Assembly (NCBI RefSeq): GCF_003390325.1
Contig: NZ_QUOK01000003.1
Coordinates: forward strand, 470,274 to 534,273
DNA: 64,000 nucleotides
DNA from: Rhodohalobacter sp. SW132
GTDB lineage: Bacteria; Bacteroidota; Rhodothermia; Balneolales; Balneolaceae
Reading direction: 5' to 3'
Made by a program: the position numbers and the translations under genes
Part shown: piece by piece, positions 55,795 to 64,000 of the stretch
Position numbering within the stretch: position 1 is the first letter of the stretch
How the letters are laid out: each line of letters opens with the position of its first letter
Notes under the pieces: model-generated
Seen by the model: only the letters and a program-made list of their open reading frames with translations
What the model was told of the DNA's origin: nothing
The model's database searches: none

Positions 55795-58700
55795 TTACAT
55801 AAGGTTACTACCAGAGCCTTTAACCTCTTTTTTAGTAAATGTCAGTTTGAAATTTGTTTTTCCATCTGTAGTCTCATACTTAAATTCTCCTTCTAATTGT
55901 TGAGCAAGAGTATCTATCAACTGCATACCCAGGGAATTTGGATTCTTTGAAATATTTAAATCTACCGGTAATCCTATGCCGTCATCTGATAATACAAGGT
56001 AAATTGTCTCATTCTTTTCTGATAACGATATCCATATATTTCCTTTTTCCTTTCCAACAAAAGCATGTTTAAACATATTGGTGACAACTTCATTTACTAT
56101 AAGTGAAACCGGTATCGCCTGATTAATATTGAGTTCTATTTTCTGCACATTAAAATTGATATTAATTGAACTGACAGGTTGATATGTAAGTGCTATATCA
56201 TCGACTAATTTTTTGATGTTCTCATCAAGGTTCAGTTTCGAAAAGCTCTCCGATTTATACAGTAGTTCATGGATATTTCCGATAGTTTTTATACGACTTA
56301 CACTATCGTTCAACTTCTCTTTTAGTGATTCATCGTCCTCTTGAAATGATTGTAACATCATCAAACTGGACACAACGGCTAAATTATTTTTCACACGGTG
56401 ATGGATCTCCGCGAGCAGTGTTTCCTTTTCTTTAAGGGACTCCCTTAGTTGAGCTTCACTTTTCTTATGTTGGGTTATGTCTTTGAAATAAACTGAAATT
56501 CCTTCTTTAGAAGGATAAGCGCTAATATCATACCATCGGTCTAAAGGAGCATAATAATCTTCGAAATCTATGGAGATACGTTTGTTCATCACTCGGTGGT
56601 AATTAGTGTATGAGGGCAGATCAATCGCATCATCAAACACTTCCCATAAATTTTGTCCCAAGATCATATCCCGGGGTGTTTCCAACTTACGTTCGGCTGC
56701 ATTATTCCAATATGTAACGATCCAATCTCTATTTACAGCAAAAAAACCGTCATCAATACTTTCGAGAATAGTTTCTTTTTCTTTGTAGGCTTGTTTAAGT
56801 TCAATTTGATTATTTTTTCGAGAAGTAATATCTCGAAAAAACACACTGAGACCATCTTTAGAGGGGTATCCGTGTACTTCGAACCAGGCGTTTAGGGGTG
56901 GGTAATACTCTTCAAAATTGACAGGTATTTGCTGTTCAAGCGCTTTCTTGTATTGTTGGAAAAAACCCAATTTCTTTGCTTCTGGAAATAATTTCCACAG
57001 ATTATTCCCTAAAGCATCTGTGCGGGTTAAACCAAGCATTTTCTCCGCTTGATGATTCCAGTAGGTAACTGTCCATTCCTTATTTACAGCAAAAAAGGCT
57101 TCGGTTATGCGCTCCAAAATACGTTGACGTTCTTGCAGAGCATCCAGCATATTCAGATGGGCTTCTTTGCGTTCATGGATATCCTGAAAGATTCCATATA
57201 TTCGCCGACACTGGCCTTCTATCACTTCAGGTTCACCTTTGGCTCGAACCCATCGTTCGTTACCTTTAGCGGTGATAATCAGAAGTTCCTCATCCCACGG
57301 TACACCTTTTTCAATCGCGTAGCTAACAGCTTCTTGAATGAGGGCCCTATTTTTTCCTTCCTTGTAGAAATTAATGGCTGTTTCTAATTCGGGTTCATAA
57401 TCCGGTTCAACTTCATGTAATTCTTTGGTTATTGTTGACCAAAAAACGTTATTATTTTTCAGGTCTAACTCCCAAACCCCGATTCGACCCACTGAATATG
57501 CCTGATCAAGCAGTTGTTCTAACTCTTTTTGTTTTGTGACATCTCGGATAGCTCCAATCATGCGAACAGCTACACCCTCATTATTGCGAATGATATGTGC
57601 ATTTTCTATGACATGAGCATACTCACCAATAGAATTTTCGAACCTGTATTCGTGACGCCAATGCTCTTGAGATGGATCTTTTAGAGCTTTATTCAAGGAT
57701 TTTAAAGCCGAAGGATGATCATCAGGATGAACAAAATCGGTGTACTCTTTAAGTGAAATGCTCTCTTTAACAGTATTATGACCAAATATTTCCTTGAATC
57801 CTTCTCCAAAGTGGTGTTGATCATTTTTGATATCCCATTCATAAATAGCATCATTTGTAGCTTTGGATGCGTAATGGTATCGCTCCAGGCTCTCTTGTAA
57901 TTGATTCTCGTATTTTTTTTGCCGGGTAATATCTGTGAGTGAACCCACAATAGCCACGGTCTTTCCATCTTCCACAATTGGTGCTTCATGTACCTGAACC
58001 CAAATCTTTTCACCGGTTATTTTTTTTAACTGTAATTCAAAAGGAGGTTGCGTCTCACCGGTTTCAATAGCTTTTTGAGTATGTTTAATGCCTTTTTTAT
58101 TAACTGGGTGCTCTGTAATAAACTCTGACCAATTTTGTATGGCTTTTTCCGGAGAGCATCCTAAAAATTCCTCTGACTGCTGACTCACGTAGGTAAGTAC
58201 ATGATTTACATCATGCCGATAAAACAAATTGGTGCTGTGGTCAATGACATCCTTCAGTTTCTGCTCAGTCTGTTTTCGCTGGGTGATATCCCGGAAAATG
58301 ATGCTGGTTCGAGACTGTCCCTGGAGATTTTTGAAAACAGATGATGTCAATTCAACTGGTATTTTTTGTCCAGAACTGTGGATGAACGTCAACTCACCTG
58401 AAAATTCCCCAGTTTTTTCACGTCTTTGAAGAGCTTTTTGAAGTTTTTCATCTTTATCGACCAGCCCATCTCGTCCTAAACCTATAACCTCCTCTTCAGA
58501 CATTCCTAGTATCTGGCATGCCGCATTGTTAGCTCTGTAAATACTACCTTCAGGGCTGGTGAGCATAATGCCATCCAGACTATTATCCAACAACATTTCC
58601 AGCTCTTCCCGATATTGGATTTTGTTTGTCACATCATAGGCCACAACCAATTTGAACTTCTTGCCTTCCATTGAAATAGGATGCGAGTGTACACGAACAT

Positions 58701-58968
58701 AAAACAGCTCCCCGCACTTTTTACGATGGGTCCAAATGCCTGCATTGCTAAAAGAGTCAATGCGCTTTGAAACTTCCTTCATTAACCTTGGAACCTCATC
58801 CTCAGGTCTAAGGTCTGCGATCGTTAATCCCAGAAATTCCTCCTTGGAGTATCCGTATAGAACACAGGCTGCATCATTGACCTCTTTTATGGTTAAATCT
58901 GTGGGGTCAAAGATCCACATAGGATTAGGATTCTCAGCAAATAAGAAGTTAGTATTTTTAATTTTCAT
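55795..58968 (-). CDS. Seven-PAS histidine kinase, HisKA_2 type
   Basis: The 1,057-residue protein has no membrane segment. Seven PAS/PAC units follow each other (about 1-115, 118-235, 237-352, 355-483, 486-606, 612-735 and 740-865), each ending in a DIT.RK-like PAC tail. Units six and seven are near duplicates (VTYWNH/VTYWNN, NLWKLFPEA/NLWEVFDDA). The HisKA_2 domain has LAEIHHRVKNNLAVVSSLMM (about 877-896) and the HATPase domain has NEVVTNMFKHAF, SDDGIGLP and NSLGMQLIDTLAQQL. The kinase half is close to that of the GAF-PAS kinase at 6463-8385. No response regulator is near. Confidence 0.9.
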   Translation of the reverse strand: MKIKNTNFLFAENPNPMWIFDPTDLTIKEVNDAACVLYGYSKEEFLGLTIADLRPEDEVPRLMKEVSKRIDSFSNAGIWTHRKKCGELFYVRVHSHPISMEGKKFKLVVAYDVTNKIQYREELEMLLDNSLDGIMLTSPEGSIYRANNAACQILGMSEEEVIGLGRDGLVDKDEKLQKALQRREKTGEFSGELTFIHSSGQKIPVELTSSVFKNLQGQSRTSIIFRDITQRKQTEQKLKDVIDHSTNLFYRHDVNHVLTYVSQQSEEFLGCSPEKAIQNWSEFITEHPVNKKGIKHTQKAIETGETQPPFELQLKKITGEKIWVQVHEAPIVEDGKTVAIVGSLTDITRQKKYENQLQESLERYHYASKATNDAIYEWDIKNDQHHFGEGFKEIFGHNTVKESISLKEYTDFVHPDDHPSALKSLNKALKDPSQEHWRHEYRFENSIGEYAHVIENAHIIRNNEGVAVRMIGAIRDVTKQKELEQLLDQAYSVGRIGVWELDLKNNNVFWSTITKELHEVEPDYEPELETAINFYKEGKNRALIQEAVSYAIEKGVPWDEELLIITAKGNERWVRAKGEPEVIEGQCRRIYGIFQDIHERKEAHLNMLDALQERQRILERITEAFFAVNKEWTVTYWNHQAEKMLGLTRTDALGNNLWKLFPEAKKLGFFQQYKKALEQQIPVNFEEYYPPLNAWFEVHGYPSKDGLSVFFRDITSRKNNQIELKQAYKEKETILESIDDGFFAVNRDWIVTYWNNAAERKLETPRDMILGQNLWEVFDDAIDLPSYTNYHRVMNKRISIDFEDYYAPLDRWYDISAYPSKEGISVYFKDITQHKKSEAQLRESLKEKETLLAEIHHRVKNNLAVVSSLMMLQSFQEDDESLKEKLNDSVSRIKTIGNIHELLYKSESFSKLNLDENIKKLVDDIALTYQPVSSININFNVQKIELNINQAIPVSLIVNEVVTNMFKHAFVGKEKGNIWISLSEKNETIYLVLSDDGIGLPVDLNISKNPNSLGMQLIDTLAQQLEGEFKYETTDGKTNFKLTFTKKEVKGSGSNLM

Positions 58969-59405
58969 CTGATACTTTCACCCCTAAAGATTTGGCCAAG
59001 TAGCTTCGATGTGATGGTTGACATATAACGAAAATTCAAAAAAATAACGTATTAAATAAAAGCTAATTCAGTCAGATATTTTTAAGATATCAATTGATAT
59101 TTTATCGGTCTTTTTCCTGAAATAGATTAAGCGGTACTTGAAAATGAAACTGGAGTGATCTGTTACTGCTATTCGAAAGAGACTGTTTTAAGGGAAACTT
59201 CAGCTCTATGAAGTTAAATCGAATAGCTCAGCACCTCAGAATAAATTATTCTCTTTATGATTAGGGCACCACGCTTATTTGAGCAGTGTCAATATACCGC
59301 GATGGTGCGGTTGTCACTTGAGGACATCAAATGGAGATATTTTTCATATACATATTGAGTCATTCATTTGTTCTAAGTACTTTTAAATAAAAAGTACTTT
59401 GTGAA
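58969..59405. other. Gene-free stretch between divergent genes
   Basis: About 440 bp, AT-rich, with no coding frame. It should contain the promoters of both the kinase and the membrane-protein operon, but I could not single them out. Confidence 0.5.
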
Positions 59406-60008
59406 ATGAATAAAGATGAGTCACTTCGGGATATTGCTGAGATACGGTCTATGATGGAGCGGTCGTCCAGATTTTTATCCCTCTCCGGCTGGGCCGGTAT
59501 CATGGCGGGATTGTATGCATTGGCAGGTGCTTGGATCGCTTACTCCTTTTTGAATTTCCATCCGGTTGAAATCTATCAATCTGTACCGGAATTGACGAAC
59601 GTGATTCTTCTGGCAGTGTCCGTACTACTGTTCTCCCTGGTTACGGCTATCTATTTTTCACGTAAAAAAGCAACCGCGAGTGGTGAGAAGGTTTGGAATG
59701 CAACCACAAGACGTCTATTGGTCAACATGGCTATTCCGCTGGTTACCGGCGGAGTATTGATCCTGATTCTTATTTCAAAAGAGCTTATTGGCCTGATTGT
59801 ACCTTTCACACTGATATTTTATGGGCTATCACTTGTCAGTGCAGGAAACTTCACATTGAATGAAGTGAAGTTAATGGGAATTATTCAAATCGTATTGGGT
59901 CTGCTGAATGTCTGGCATCTGGAGGCCGGATTGCTATTCTGGGTCGCTGGTTTTGGTTTGGTTCATATCATGTATGGAGTCTATATGCATAAAAGGTATG
60001 AGCGGTGA
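59406..60008 (+). CDS. Membrane protein paired with a winged-helix regulator
   Basis: A 200-residue protein with a short helical cytoplasmic N-terminus (ESLRDIAEIRSMMERSSRF) and about six hydrophobic segments. This layout is common for proteins encoded just ahead of a small winged-helix regulator in this phylum, which here follows after six bases. Possibly a sensor or transporter controlled by, or controlling, the regulator. Function unknown. Confidence 0.7.
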   Translation: MNKDESLRDIAEIRSMMERSSRFLSLSGWAGIMAGLYALAGAWIAYSFLNFHPVEIYQSVPELTNVILLAVSVLLFSLVTAIYFSRKKATASGEKVWNATTRRLLVNMAIPLVTGGVLILILISKELIGLIVPFTLIFYGLSLVSAGNFTLNEVKLMGIIQIVLGLLNVWHLEAGLLFWVAGFGLVHIMYGVYMHKRYER

Positions 60009-60014
60009 CTCATT

Positions 60015-60314
60015 ATGAAACTATCCTTCGACGACCTTCATAAAGCATTCGAAAGCCGGGTTCGACTTGGAATCATGTCGGCATTGGCCGTGAATGATAC
60101 GCTCGATTTTACATCTCTGAAGGAGTTTCTGGATGTGACGGATGGTAATCTGGCAACCCATATCAAAAAACTTGAAAAGGAGGGTTTTGTTGAATCAAAG
60201 AAAGCATTTATCGATAACAAACCCAACACCAAGTACTCTATGACAAAGGATGGAAAAACAGCTTTTGACGAACACCTGAAGGTGTTGGAAGACATCATAA
60301 ACTCAACAAAATGA
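60015..60314 (+). CDS. Winged-helix transcriptional regulator (HTH_34 type)
   Basis: The 99-residue protein is a single winged helix: FESRVRLGIMSALAVND helix 1, FTSLKEFLDVTDGNLATHIK (helices 2-3, recognition helix around DGNLATHIKKLE), and the wing FIDNKPNTKYSMTKDG, then a C-terminal dimerisation helix. The family (MarR/ArsR-like, sometimes called HTH_34) represses small membrane-protein operons like this one, so it may regulate its own operon. Confidence 0.88.
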   Translation: MKLSFDDLHKAFESRVRLGIMSALAVNDTLDFTSLKEFLDVTDGNLATHIKKLEKEGFVESKKAFIDNKPNTKYSMTKDGKTAFDEHLKVLEDIINSTK

Positions 60315-60324
60315 AAATTAAATT

Positions 60325-60528
60325 ATGAATGAAAACCAAAATAAATCCTCCATAGCCCACAGACTGATTCCTTTTCTTCTTGTCATAATTGGCATCTCTA
60401 TGATGGTATACATGATTATAGTGGAAGATGAGCCTGGCGCAATTCCGCTTCTGATGATCGTAGCCGGTACGGTGTGGTATTTACTTTGTCGACGAAGGCT
60501 TCGTAACAGAAGCATGTTTGACATATAA
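60325..60528 (+). CDS. Small two-helix membrane protein
   Basis: 67 residues with two hydrophobic segments (LIPFLLVIIGISMMVYMI and AIPLLMIVAGTVWYLL) joined by an acidic turn, and a basic tail (CRRRLRNRS). It starts ten bases after the regulator gene, in the same operon. Function unknown. Confidence 0.65.
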   Translation: MNENQNKSSIAHRLIPFLLVIIGISMMVYMIIVEDEPGAIPLLMIVAGTVWYLLCRRRLRNRSMFDI

Positions 60529-60602
60529 TCAAAAAACAGATAGTCTTTTTCACCTTTTTTCTAAAAACATCCCAGATAAATTAAATATAATGGAGCACAT
60601 CT

Positions 60603-61187
60603 ATGAATTCTGAACATTCACTTATTCGTCCGGTTGTAGGACTTACCATTACCACAGCCACGTTTCTGCTAATACCCTTGATTGCTATGCAGTTTACAAA
60701 TGAAGTGAATTGGACGGTTTCTGATTTTATTTTGGCGGGATTCCTGCTTTTTGGAACCGGCTTCTCCTACATCCTGGTTACACGGATACTGACAGCCGGA
60801 ACCGACCGTAGCACTCTGTACAAGATAGCAACCGGATTTGCACTATTCTCCGGCCTGTTTCTGATTTGGTCGAACCTTGCCGTTGGAATCATCGGTTCGG
60901 AAAACCAACCGTTTAATATGATCTACTTCGGTGTAATTGCTCTCGGTATCATTGGAGCTTTCTTTGCACGCTTTCTAACAAAGGGTATGATATGGGTTAT
61001 GTTTTCCATGGCTGTAGCCCAGACAGTTACTGCAGCAATAGCCCTGTTTACGGGTTTACATCAACTTCCGGAAAGCTCTGTAGCTGAAATTCTGGGTGTA
61101 AACGGCTTATTTATTGTTCTATTTGTGGTTTCTGGATTAATGTATCGAATGGACTCTATGGAAAGTACCTCAAATCAGCTTGTTTAA
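60603..61187 (+). CDS. Membrane protein, hypothetical
   Basis: A 194-residue protein with six hydrophobic segments, the first two being about 13-30 and 40-60, ending with a short hydrophilic tail. A GGAG motif is nine bases ahead of the ATG. It is likely transcribed with the three genes before it. No family recognised. Confidence 0.7.
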   Translation: MNSEHSLIRPVVGLTITTATFLLIPLIAMQFTNEVNWTVSDFILAGFLLFGTGFSYILVTRILTAGTDRSTLYKIATGFALFSGLFLIWSNLAVGIIGSENQPFNMIYFGVIALGIIGAFFARFLTKGMIWVMFSMAVAQTVTAAIALFTGLHQLPESSVAEILGVNGLFIVLFVVSGLMYRMDSMESTSNQLV

Positions 61188-61459
61188 CTTTATAGCAGAC
61201 CCGCTTTTCAAACTAGAAGGAGTTGTGAGTACCTTAACTTTATCCAATATTCTAACTAAAAAGCTGGATATTTCGCCATCCTTTCAGGCTTCAAATACCT
61301 ATGATAACCATTGAATAGATACTAAATACGACATATCGTGTCTTGGAGGAAATAGGTTCTCCTAAGAGATTTATTTGGGTAAGGTGTCATCAAGCACTCT
61401 GATATAATATTTAATAGTTGGTATAAATAGGCTAGAATTCACTTCATTTATGAAATGTT

Positions 61460-61783
61460 ATGAATAAAAAACGCCCTTTTTTACTTCCAAAACACGAACG
61501 TATGCTTCAGCAGGTCGGAGAACAGTTAAAACTGGCTCGTTTACGAAGAAGACTGAGTGTCGAGCAAGTCTCGCAGCGAGCAGATATTGGTACATCCACA
61601 CTCTGGAGAATCGAAAAGGGTGAACCCGGTGTAGCAATGGGAAACTATTTTATGGTACTTGTGCCCCTGGAACTGGACAAAGATATCTTAAAACTGGCCT
61701 TAGATGATGAACTTGGAAGAAAATTACAAGATGCCGGATTAACTACGAAAAAAAGAGCACCGAAAAGAGAATCCAGTTCCTAA
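61460..61783 (+). CDS. HipB-like XRE-family regulator
   Basis: A 107-residue protein with a helix-turn-helix (EQLKLARLRRRLSVEQVSQR, then ADIGTSTLWRIEKGEPGVAM), and the C-terminal DDELGRKLQDAGL helix and KKRAPKR basic tail, which are typical of HipB-like antitoxins found with HipA kinases. No HipA gene follows on either strand, so it is an orphan or acts on a distant partner. It lies close to a mobilisation module. The gap 61188-61459 shows no gene. Confidence 0.8.
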   Translation: MNKKRPFLLPKHERMLQQVGEQLKLARLRRRLSVEQVSQRADIGTSTLWRIEKGEPGVAMGNYFMVLVPLELDKDILKLALDDELGRKLQDAGLTTKKRAPKRESSS

Positions 61784-61903
61784 TTGTTCAGCAAAGAAAA
61801 AAGATGCTGTCTATGAGCATTAGTCCCCGATCGGCTATCCAGCATTACCTATTGTAATTCGTAAACGGTACCAATCGCCATATCCCTCGACGATTTGATA
61901 TAT

Positions 61904-62056
61904 TTAAAACCCAACTACCCCAACCCCAATCCCAATCCCAACCACAAACGCAGCAGCCAGGTACGCATAAAACTCCAGTGTATCGGTTAGGTTGCGTTTT
62001 GGTTCCAGGTCACTCAGGTCGCCGATATAATCTTCTTTGATTGGATAATAGCTCAT
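61904..62056 (-). CDS. Small membrane protein (50 residues) near the relaxase
   Basis: The minus-strand ATG at 62056 opens a frame MSYYPIKEDYIGDLSDLE, then LEFYAYLAAAFVVGIGIGVG, ending in a Gly/Val-rich hydrophobic helix. It lies downstream of the relaxase terminator in the same direction. The coding pattern is clean, with a hydrophilic head and one membrane helix. Probably a real mobile-element gene of unknown role. Confidence 0.5.
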   Translation of the reverse strand: MSYYPIKEDYIGDLSDLEPKRNLTDTLEFYAYLAAAFVVGIGIGVGVVGF

Positions 62057-62091
62057 AGTCGTAGTTTGTCTGTTTAGATGATGTTTAATAG

Positions 62092-62124
62092 AAAAAGGGG
62101 ACAGGCAATGTACTGCCTGCCCGT
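62092..62124 (-). terminator. Terminator of the mobilisation genes
   Basis: On the minus strand GGGCAGGCA ... TGCCTGTCCC forms a stem with one small bulge, followed by CTTTTTC, about 20 bases after the relaxase stop. Confidence 0.75.
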
Positions 62125-62140
62125 TTAAATTTCCAGACGG

Positions 62141-63805
62141 CTACCGGCTAAAGTCGCCGCGCTGGGCTTCACGTTCACGCTCCAGTTGTTTTTGAATAGC
62201 AGTGTACCGGTGTTGATGCACGGCGTGGAGAATCCCGCTTTGGGCAAGTGACGCGCCGCCGGATTTCAGTGCGTTAGCAATGCCCAGGACCACCCGAGTC
62301 GCTTTCATCGACTGGTCGGTTATCTGAACCAGGGCCTTGCCGGCTTCCGTCTGTTTAGCCAAATCGTTTTTGAACGATGCCACTCCACGTCCGGCCACCT
62401 TTCTGGCAAGCGGCTGGTAGTTTTTCATGATGGACGTGATTGCCCGGCTTACGGCAATCACCTCCTCTGCGCCCCGGCTCACGGTATAGCCCGCCTCTGA
62501 TTCCCTCATGTTTTTCCGTAACACCTGCCTGATGGCCGGCAGCTTGACGTTAGATAAATGGCTCTGCTTCTCCGTAAGCTCTTTACGTTTTTGGCTCAGT
62601 TCTTTCGGATTACGAATCTTCTCTTCGAGGTATGTTTCCCACTCCTTGTACTTTTGATTCATCTCTGATATATAATTCCCAAGCTTTTGAAGCATCCACC
62701 CTTCCAATTTTACTTTACCAAATCTCCTTGGGGCCGACACTAACTCTGCACCGGCATCCTCCAAACCTTCCATTTTTGTGATCCTGGCCAACTCTTGCTG
62801 CGCCTTATCCGGATCATCAAACGTTTTTTCAAAACCCTCCTGAATCCGATCTTTCAGATTTTTCAGGTGTGTATCGTAGTAATCAATCTTCCGCAGCTCA
62901 GCGTCTATAAACCTTTTGCTTCGTTCCAGATCCGTCTCCGTTGCTTCCAACTTGATTCGTTCTATGGCATTTGTCCAGTTGTTGACCTCTCCAATACCTT
63001 TCTTTACGTCCACAATGAGCTCTCTATGCTCCTCATACTCGGACAGAGACTTCCCAAACTTTTTCTCCAACTTACCCCGGCTAAAATCTCGGCCTACGCT
63101 ACTGGCTTTAATGTTCATGGCTCCATCGGTAACAACCATACCCGCGCCCTTGCTTTCCACCCAAAGACCTTGACCGGCCAGGGTGTCATCGAAGGATTTC
63201 CAATTGGATTGCCGGCCAAGCTCGTTTCGCAGCTCCAATGCACGCTCGCGAACGGTCTTGTAGTTTGGATCATCAATACCAATACCGGCCAGCGCCTCAT
63301 TGACCCGAACGGTGAGCTTCCTTTCGTTTATGCTCAGCTGCGTTGGACCTTCAGCCTCTAACGGCGTCTGCTCCCAGTCCTTTTCAATTTCTATTTCTTT
63401 TAGAAGGCTGCGCAGCCGGTCGCGATCTCCCCACCGATCCACCGCTTTGAAGTGATCCAGATCTACCCGGTTGACGGCAATATGCATGTGCGTGTGATCG
63501 GTGTCTTTATGAGCGACAATCAGCGCTTGATTGTTTTCCATGCCAAGCTCTTTGACGACTCGTTCAGCAACATCCAGCATCTGCTCTTTGGATGGATCGT
63601 CTGTTTTGCTCCAGCTCACCGACACGTGATAGGCCGGGGACTGTACTCTCTGGCTTTGCCTTGCTATAAACTCCATCTCGTTAATCACCGTCTCTCGGTC
63701 AAGGTCAGAGAGGTGGCGCCCTTCGCGCCACTGCTCTTTCTCCGGTTGAGTGATGTAGTTAATGAGTTCCCGAAAGTCCTTACCGTGTGAAATCTTTGCA
63801 ACCAT
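62141..63805 (-). CDS. Relaxase / mobilisation nuclease (MobA-like, Relaxase family)
   Basis: The 554-residue protein has the relaxase domain in its first 180 residues: the probable catalytic Tyr in ELINYITQPE (about 17), the YHVSVSWSK strand (about 58), and the HTHMHIAVNRVD motif (about 108-119) with the metal-binding His triad. The rest is helical, with a coiled part (about 270-430) and a hydrophobic C-terminal segment. It nicks the transfer origin and attaches to the DNA end. Its start overlaps the MobC stop (TAATG), so the two are coupled. The origin of transfer is expected upstream of MobC, outside the window. Confidence 0.9.
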   Translation of the reverse strand: MVAKISHGKDFRELINYITQPEKEQWREGRHLSDLDRETVINEMEFIARQSQRVQSPAYHVSVSWSKTDDPSKEQMLDVAERVVKELGMENNQALIVAHKDTDHTHMHIAVNRVDLDHFKAVDRWGDRDRLRSLLKEIEIEKDWEQTPLEAEGPTQLSINERKLTVRVNEALAGIGIDDPNYKTVRERALELRNELGRQSNWKSFDDTLAGQGLWVESKGAGMVVTDGAMNIKASSVGRDFSRGKLEKKFGKSLSEYEEHRELIVDVKKGIGEVNNWTNAIERIKLEATETDLERSKRFIDAELRKIDYYDTHLKNLKDRIQEGFEKTFDDPDKAQQELARITKMEGLEDAGAELVSAPRRFGKVKLEGWMLQKLGNYISEMNQKYKEWETYLEEKIRNPKELSQKRKELTEKQSHLSNVKLPAIRQVLRKNMRESEAGYTVSRGAEEVIAVSRAITSIMKNYQPLARKVAGRGVASFKNDLAKQTEAGKALVQITDQSMKATRVVLGIANALKSGGASLAQSGILHAVHQHRYTAIQKQLEREREAQRGDFSR

Positions 63806-64000
63806 TAGACGACCTCCTGAATCAGGTTTTTCATATTTGCTAAATGGTGCTCAACATTCTTAAAAATATCCAGAAAGATTTTTATGTCTTTTACCGGGTA
63901 TTCGGACAGGTCAACCTCCTCTTCTCCGTTTGCTTTTAACTTAGCGTGTTGTAAGTGAAGTCGCTTTGCAATCTGGTTTAGGTTTACTCCGATCTTGGTC
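63805..64000 (-). CDS. MobC-like accessory protein (N-terminus outside window)
   Basis: The frame is open to the right edge. It reads TKIGVNLNQIAKRLHLQ, which matches the (R/K)IGxNLNQIAR pattern of MobC relaxosome proteins, and ends with a helical FLDIFKNVEHHLANM segment. It is coupled to the relaxase gene by a one-base overlap. Confidence 0.82.
   Translation of the reverse strand, partial: TKIGVNLNQIAKRLHLQHAKLKANGEEEVDLSEYPVKDIKIFLDIFKNVEHHLANMKNLIQEVV

Overview
The window reads as chromosomal and accessory DNA of a Gram-negative FCB-group bacterium, most likely Balneolota/Rhodothermota or a close Bacteroidota relative. This is inferred from the protein families (multi-PAS HisKA_2 kinases, a DUF4168 exported protein, a fasciclin-domain protein, Unstb_antitox-type antitoxins), weak Shine-Dalgarno use and moderate AT content. 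I saw no rRNA, tRNA or CRISPR array. The density of mobile, broken and toxin/defence genes marks it as accessory.

Region 1 (1-29,040) is a Tc (ABC) toxin island. It holds the end of a TcA that is split into two reading frames (1-736 and 747-3995), a sensory block of two kinases plus an RsbQ-like hydrolase on the minus strand (4451-8385), a 2,623-residue TcB-TcC fusion ending in an unrecognised toxin domain (9607-17478), and a giant one-piece TcA of 3,562 residues (17841-28529). Two decayed, mutually similar tyrosine-recombinase fragments lie on either side of the one-piece genes (about 4.1-4.4 kb and 28.7-29.0 kb), suggesting integration.

Region 2 (29,088-44,542) is a patchwork. It contains a phage-type module (DUF932, YqaJ exonuclease, an accessory protein), a truncated TIGR02594-type hydrolase, a VWA protein, a fasciclin protein, a Kef-type cation/proton antiporter, a Ca2+/Na+ exchanger, broken and truncated toxin-antitoxin remnants, and several copies of a small unknown gene family. 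There are long stretches with no gene.

Region 3 (44,625-55,730) is a defence island: a single-chain restriction-modification enzyme with a PD-(D/E)XK nuclease, a small protein, an OLD-family ATPase/TOPRIM nuclease, and a reverse transcriptase that resembles the antiviral DRT2 (UG2) class. The RT is preceded by a 430-bp, highly structured leader carrying an 88-codon stop-free frame with its own Shine-Dalgarno and start codon, as expected for a template ncRNA that can be copied into an endless ORF. The RT stop codon overlaps the start of an SbcD-like nuclease, which in turn overlaps an SbcC-like ATPase. The block ends in a Schlafen/AlbA_2 gene cut short at a rearrangement junction. The RT-SbcD-SbcC coupling, with the leader in front, is the most interesting part of the window.

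Region 4 (55,795-64,000) carries a seven-PAS HisKA_2 kinase, an operon of small membrane proteins with a winged-helix regulator, an orphan HipB-like regulator, and a relaxase with MobC (minus strand, running off the end of the window), i.e. the mobilisation module of an integrated or plasmid element.
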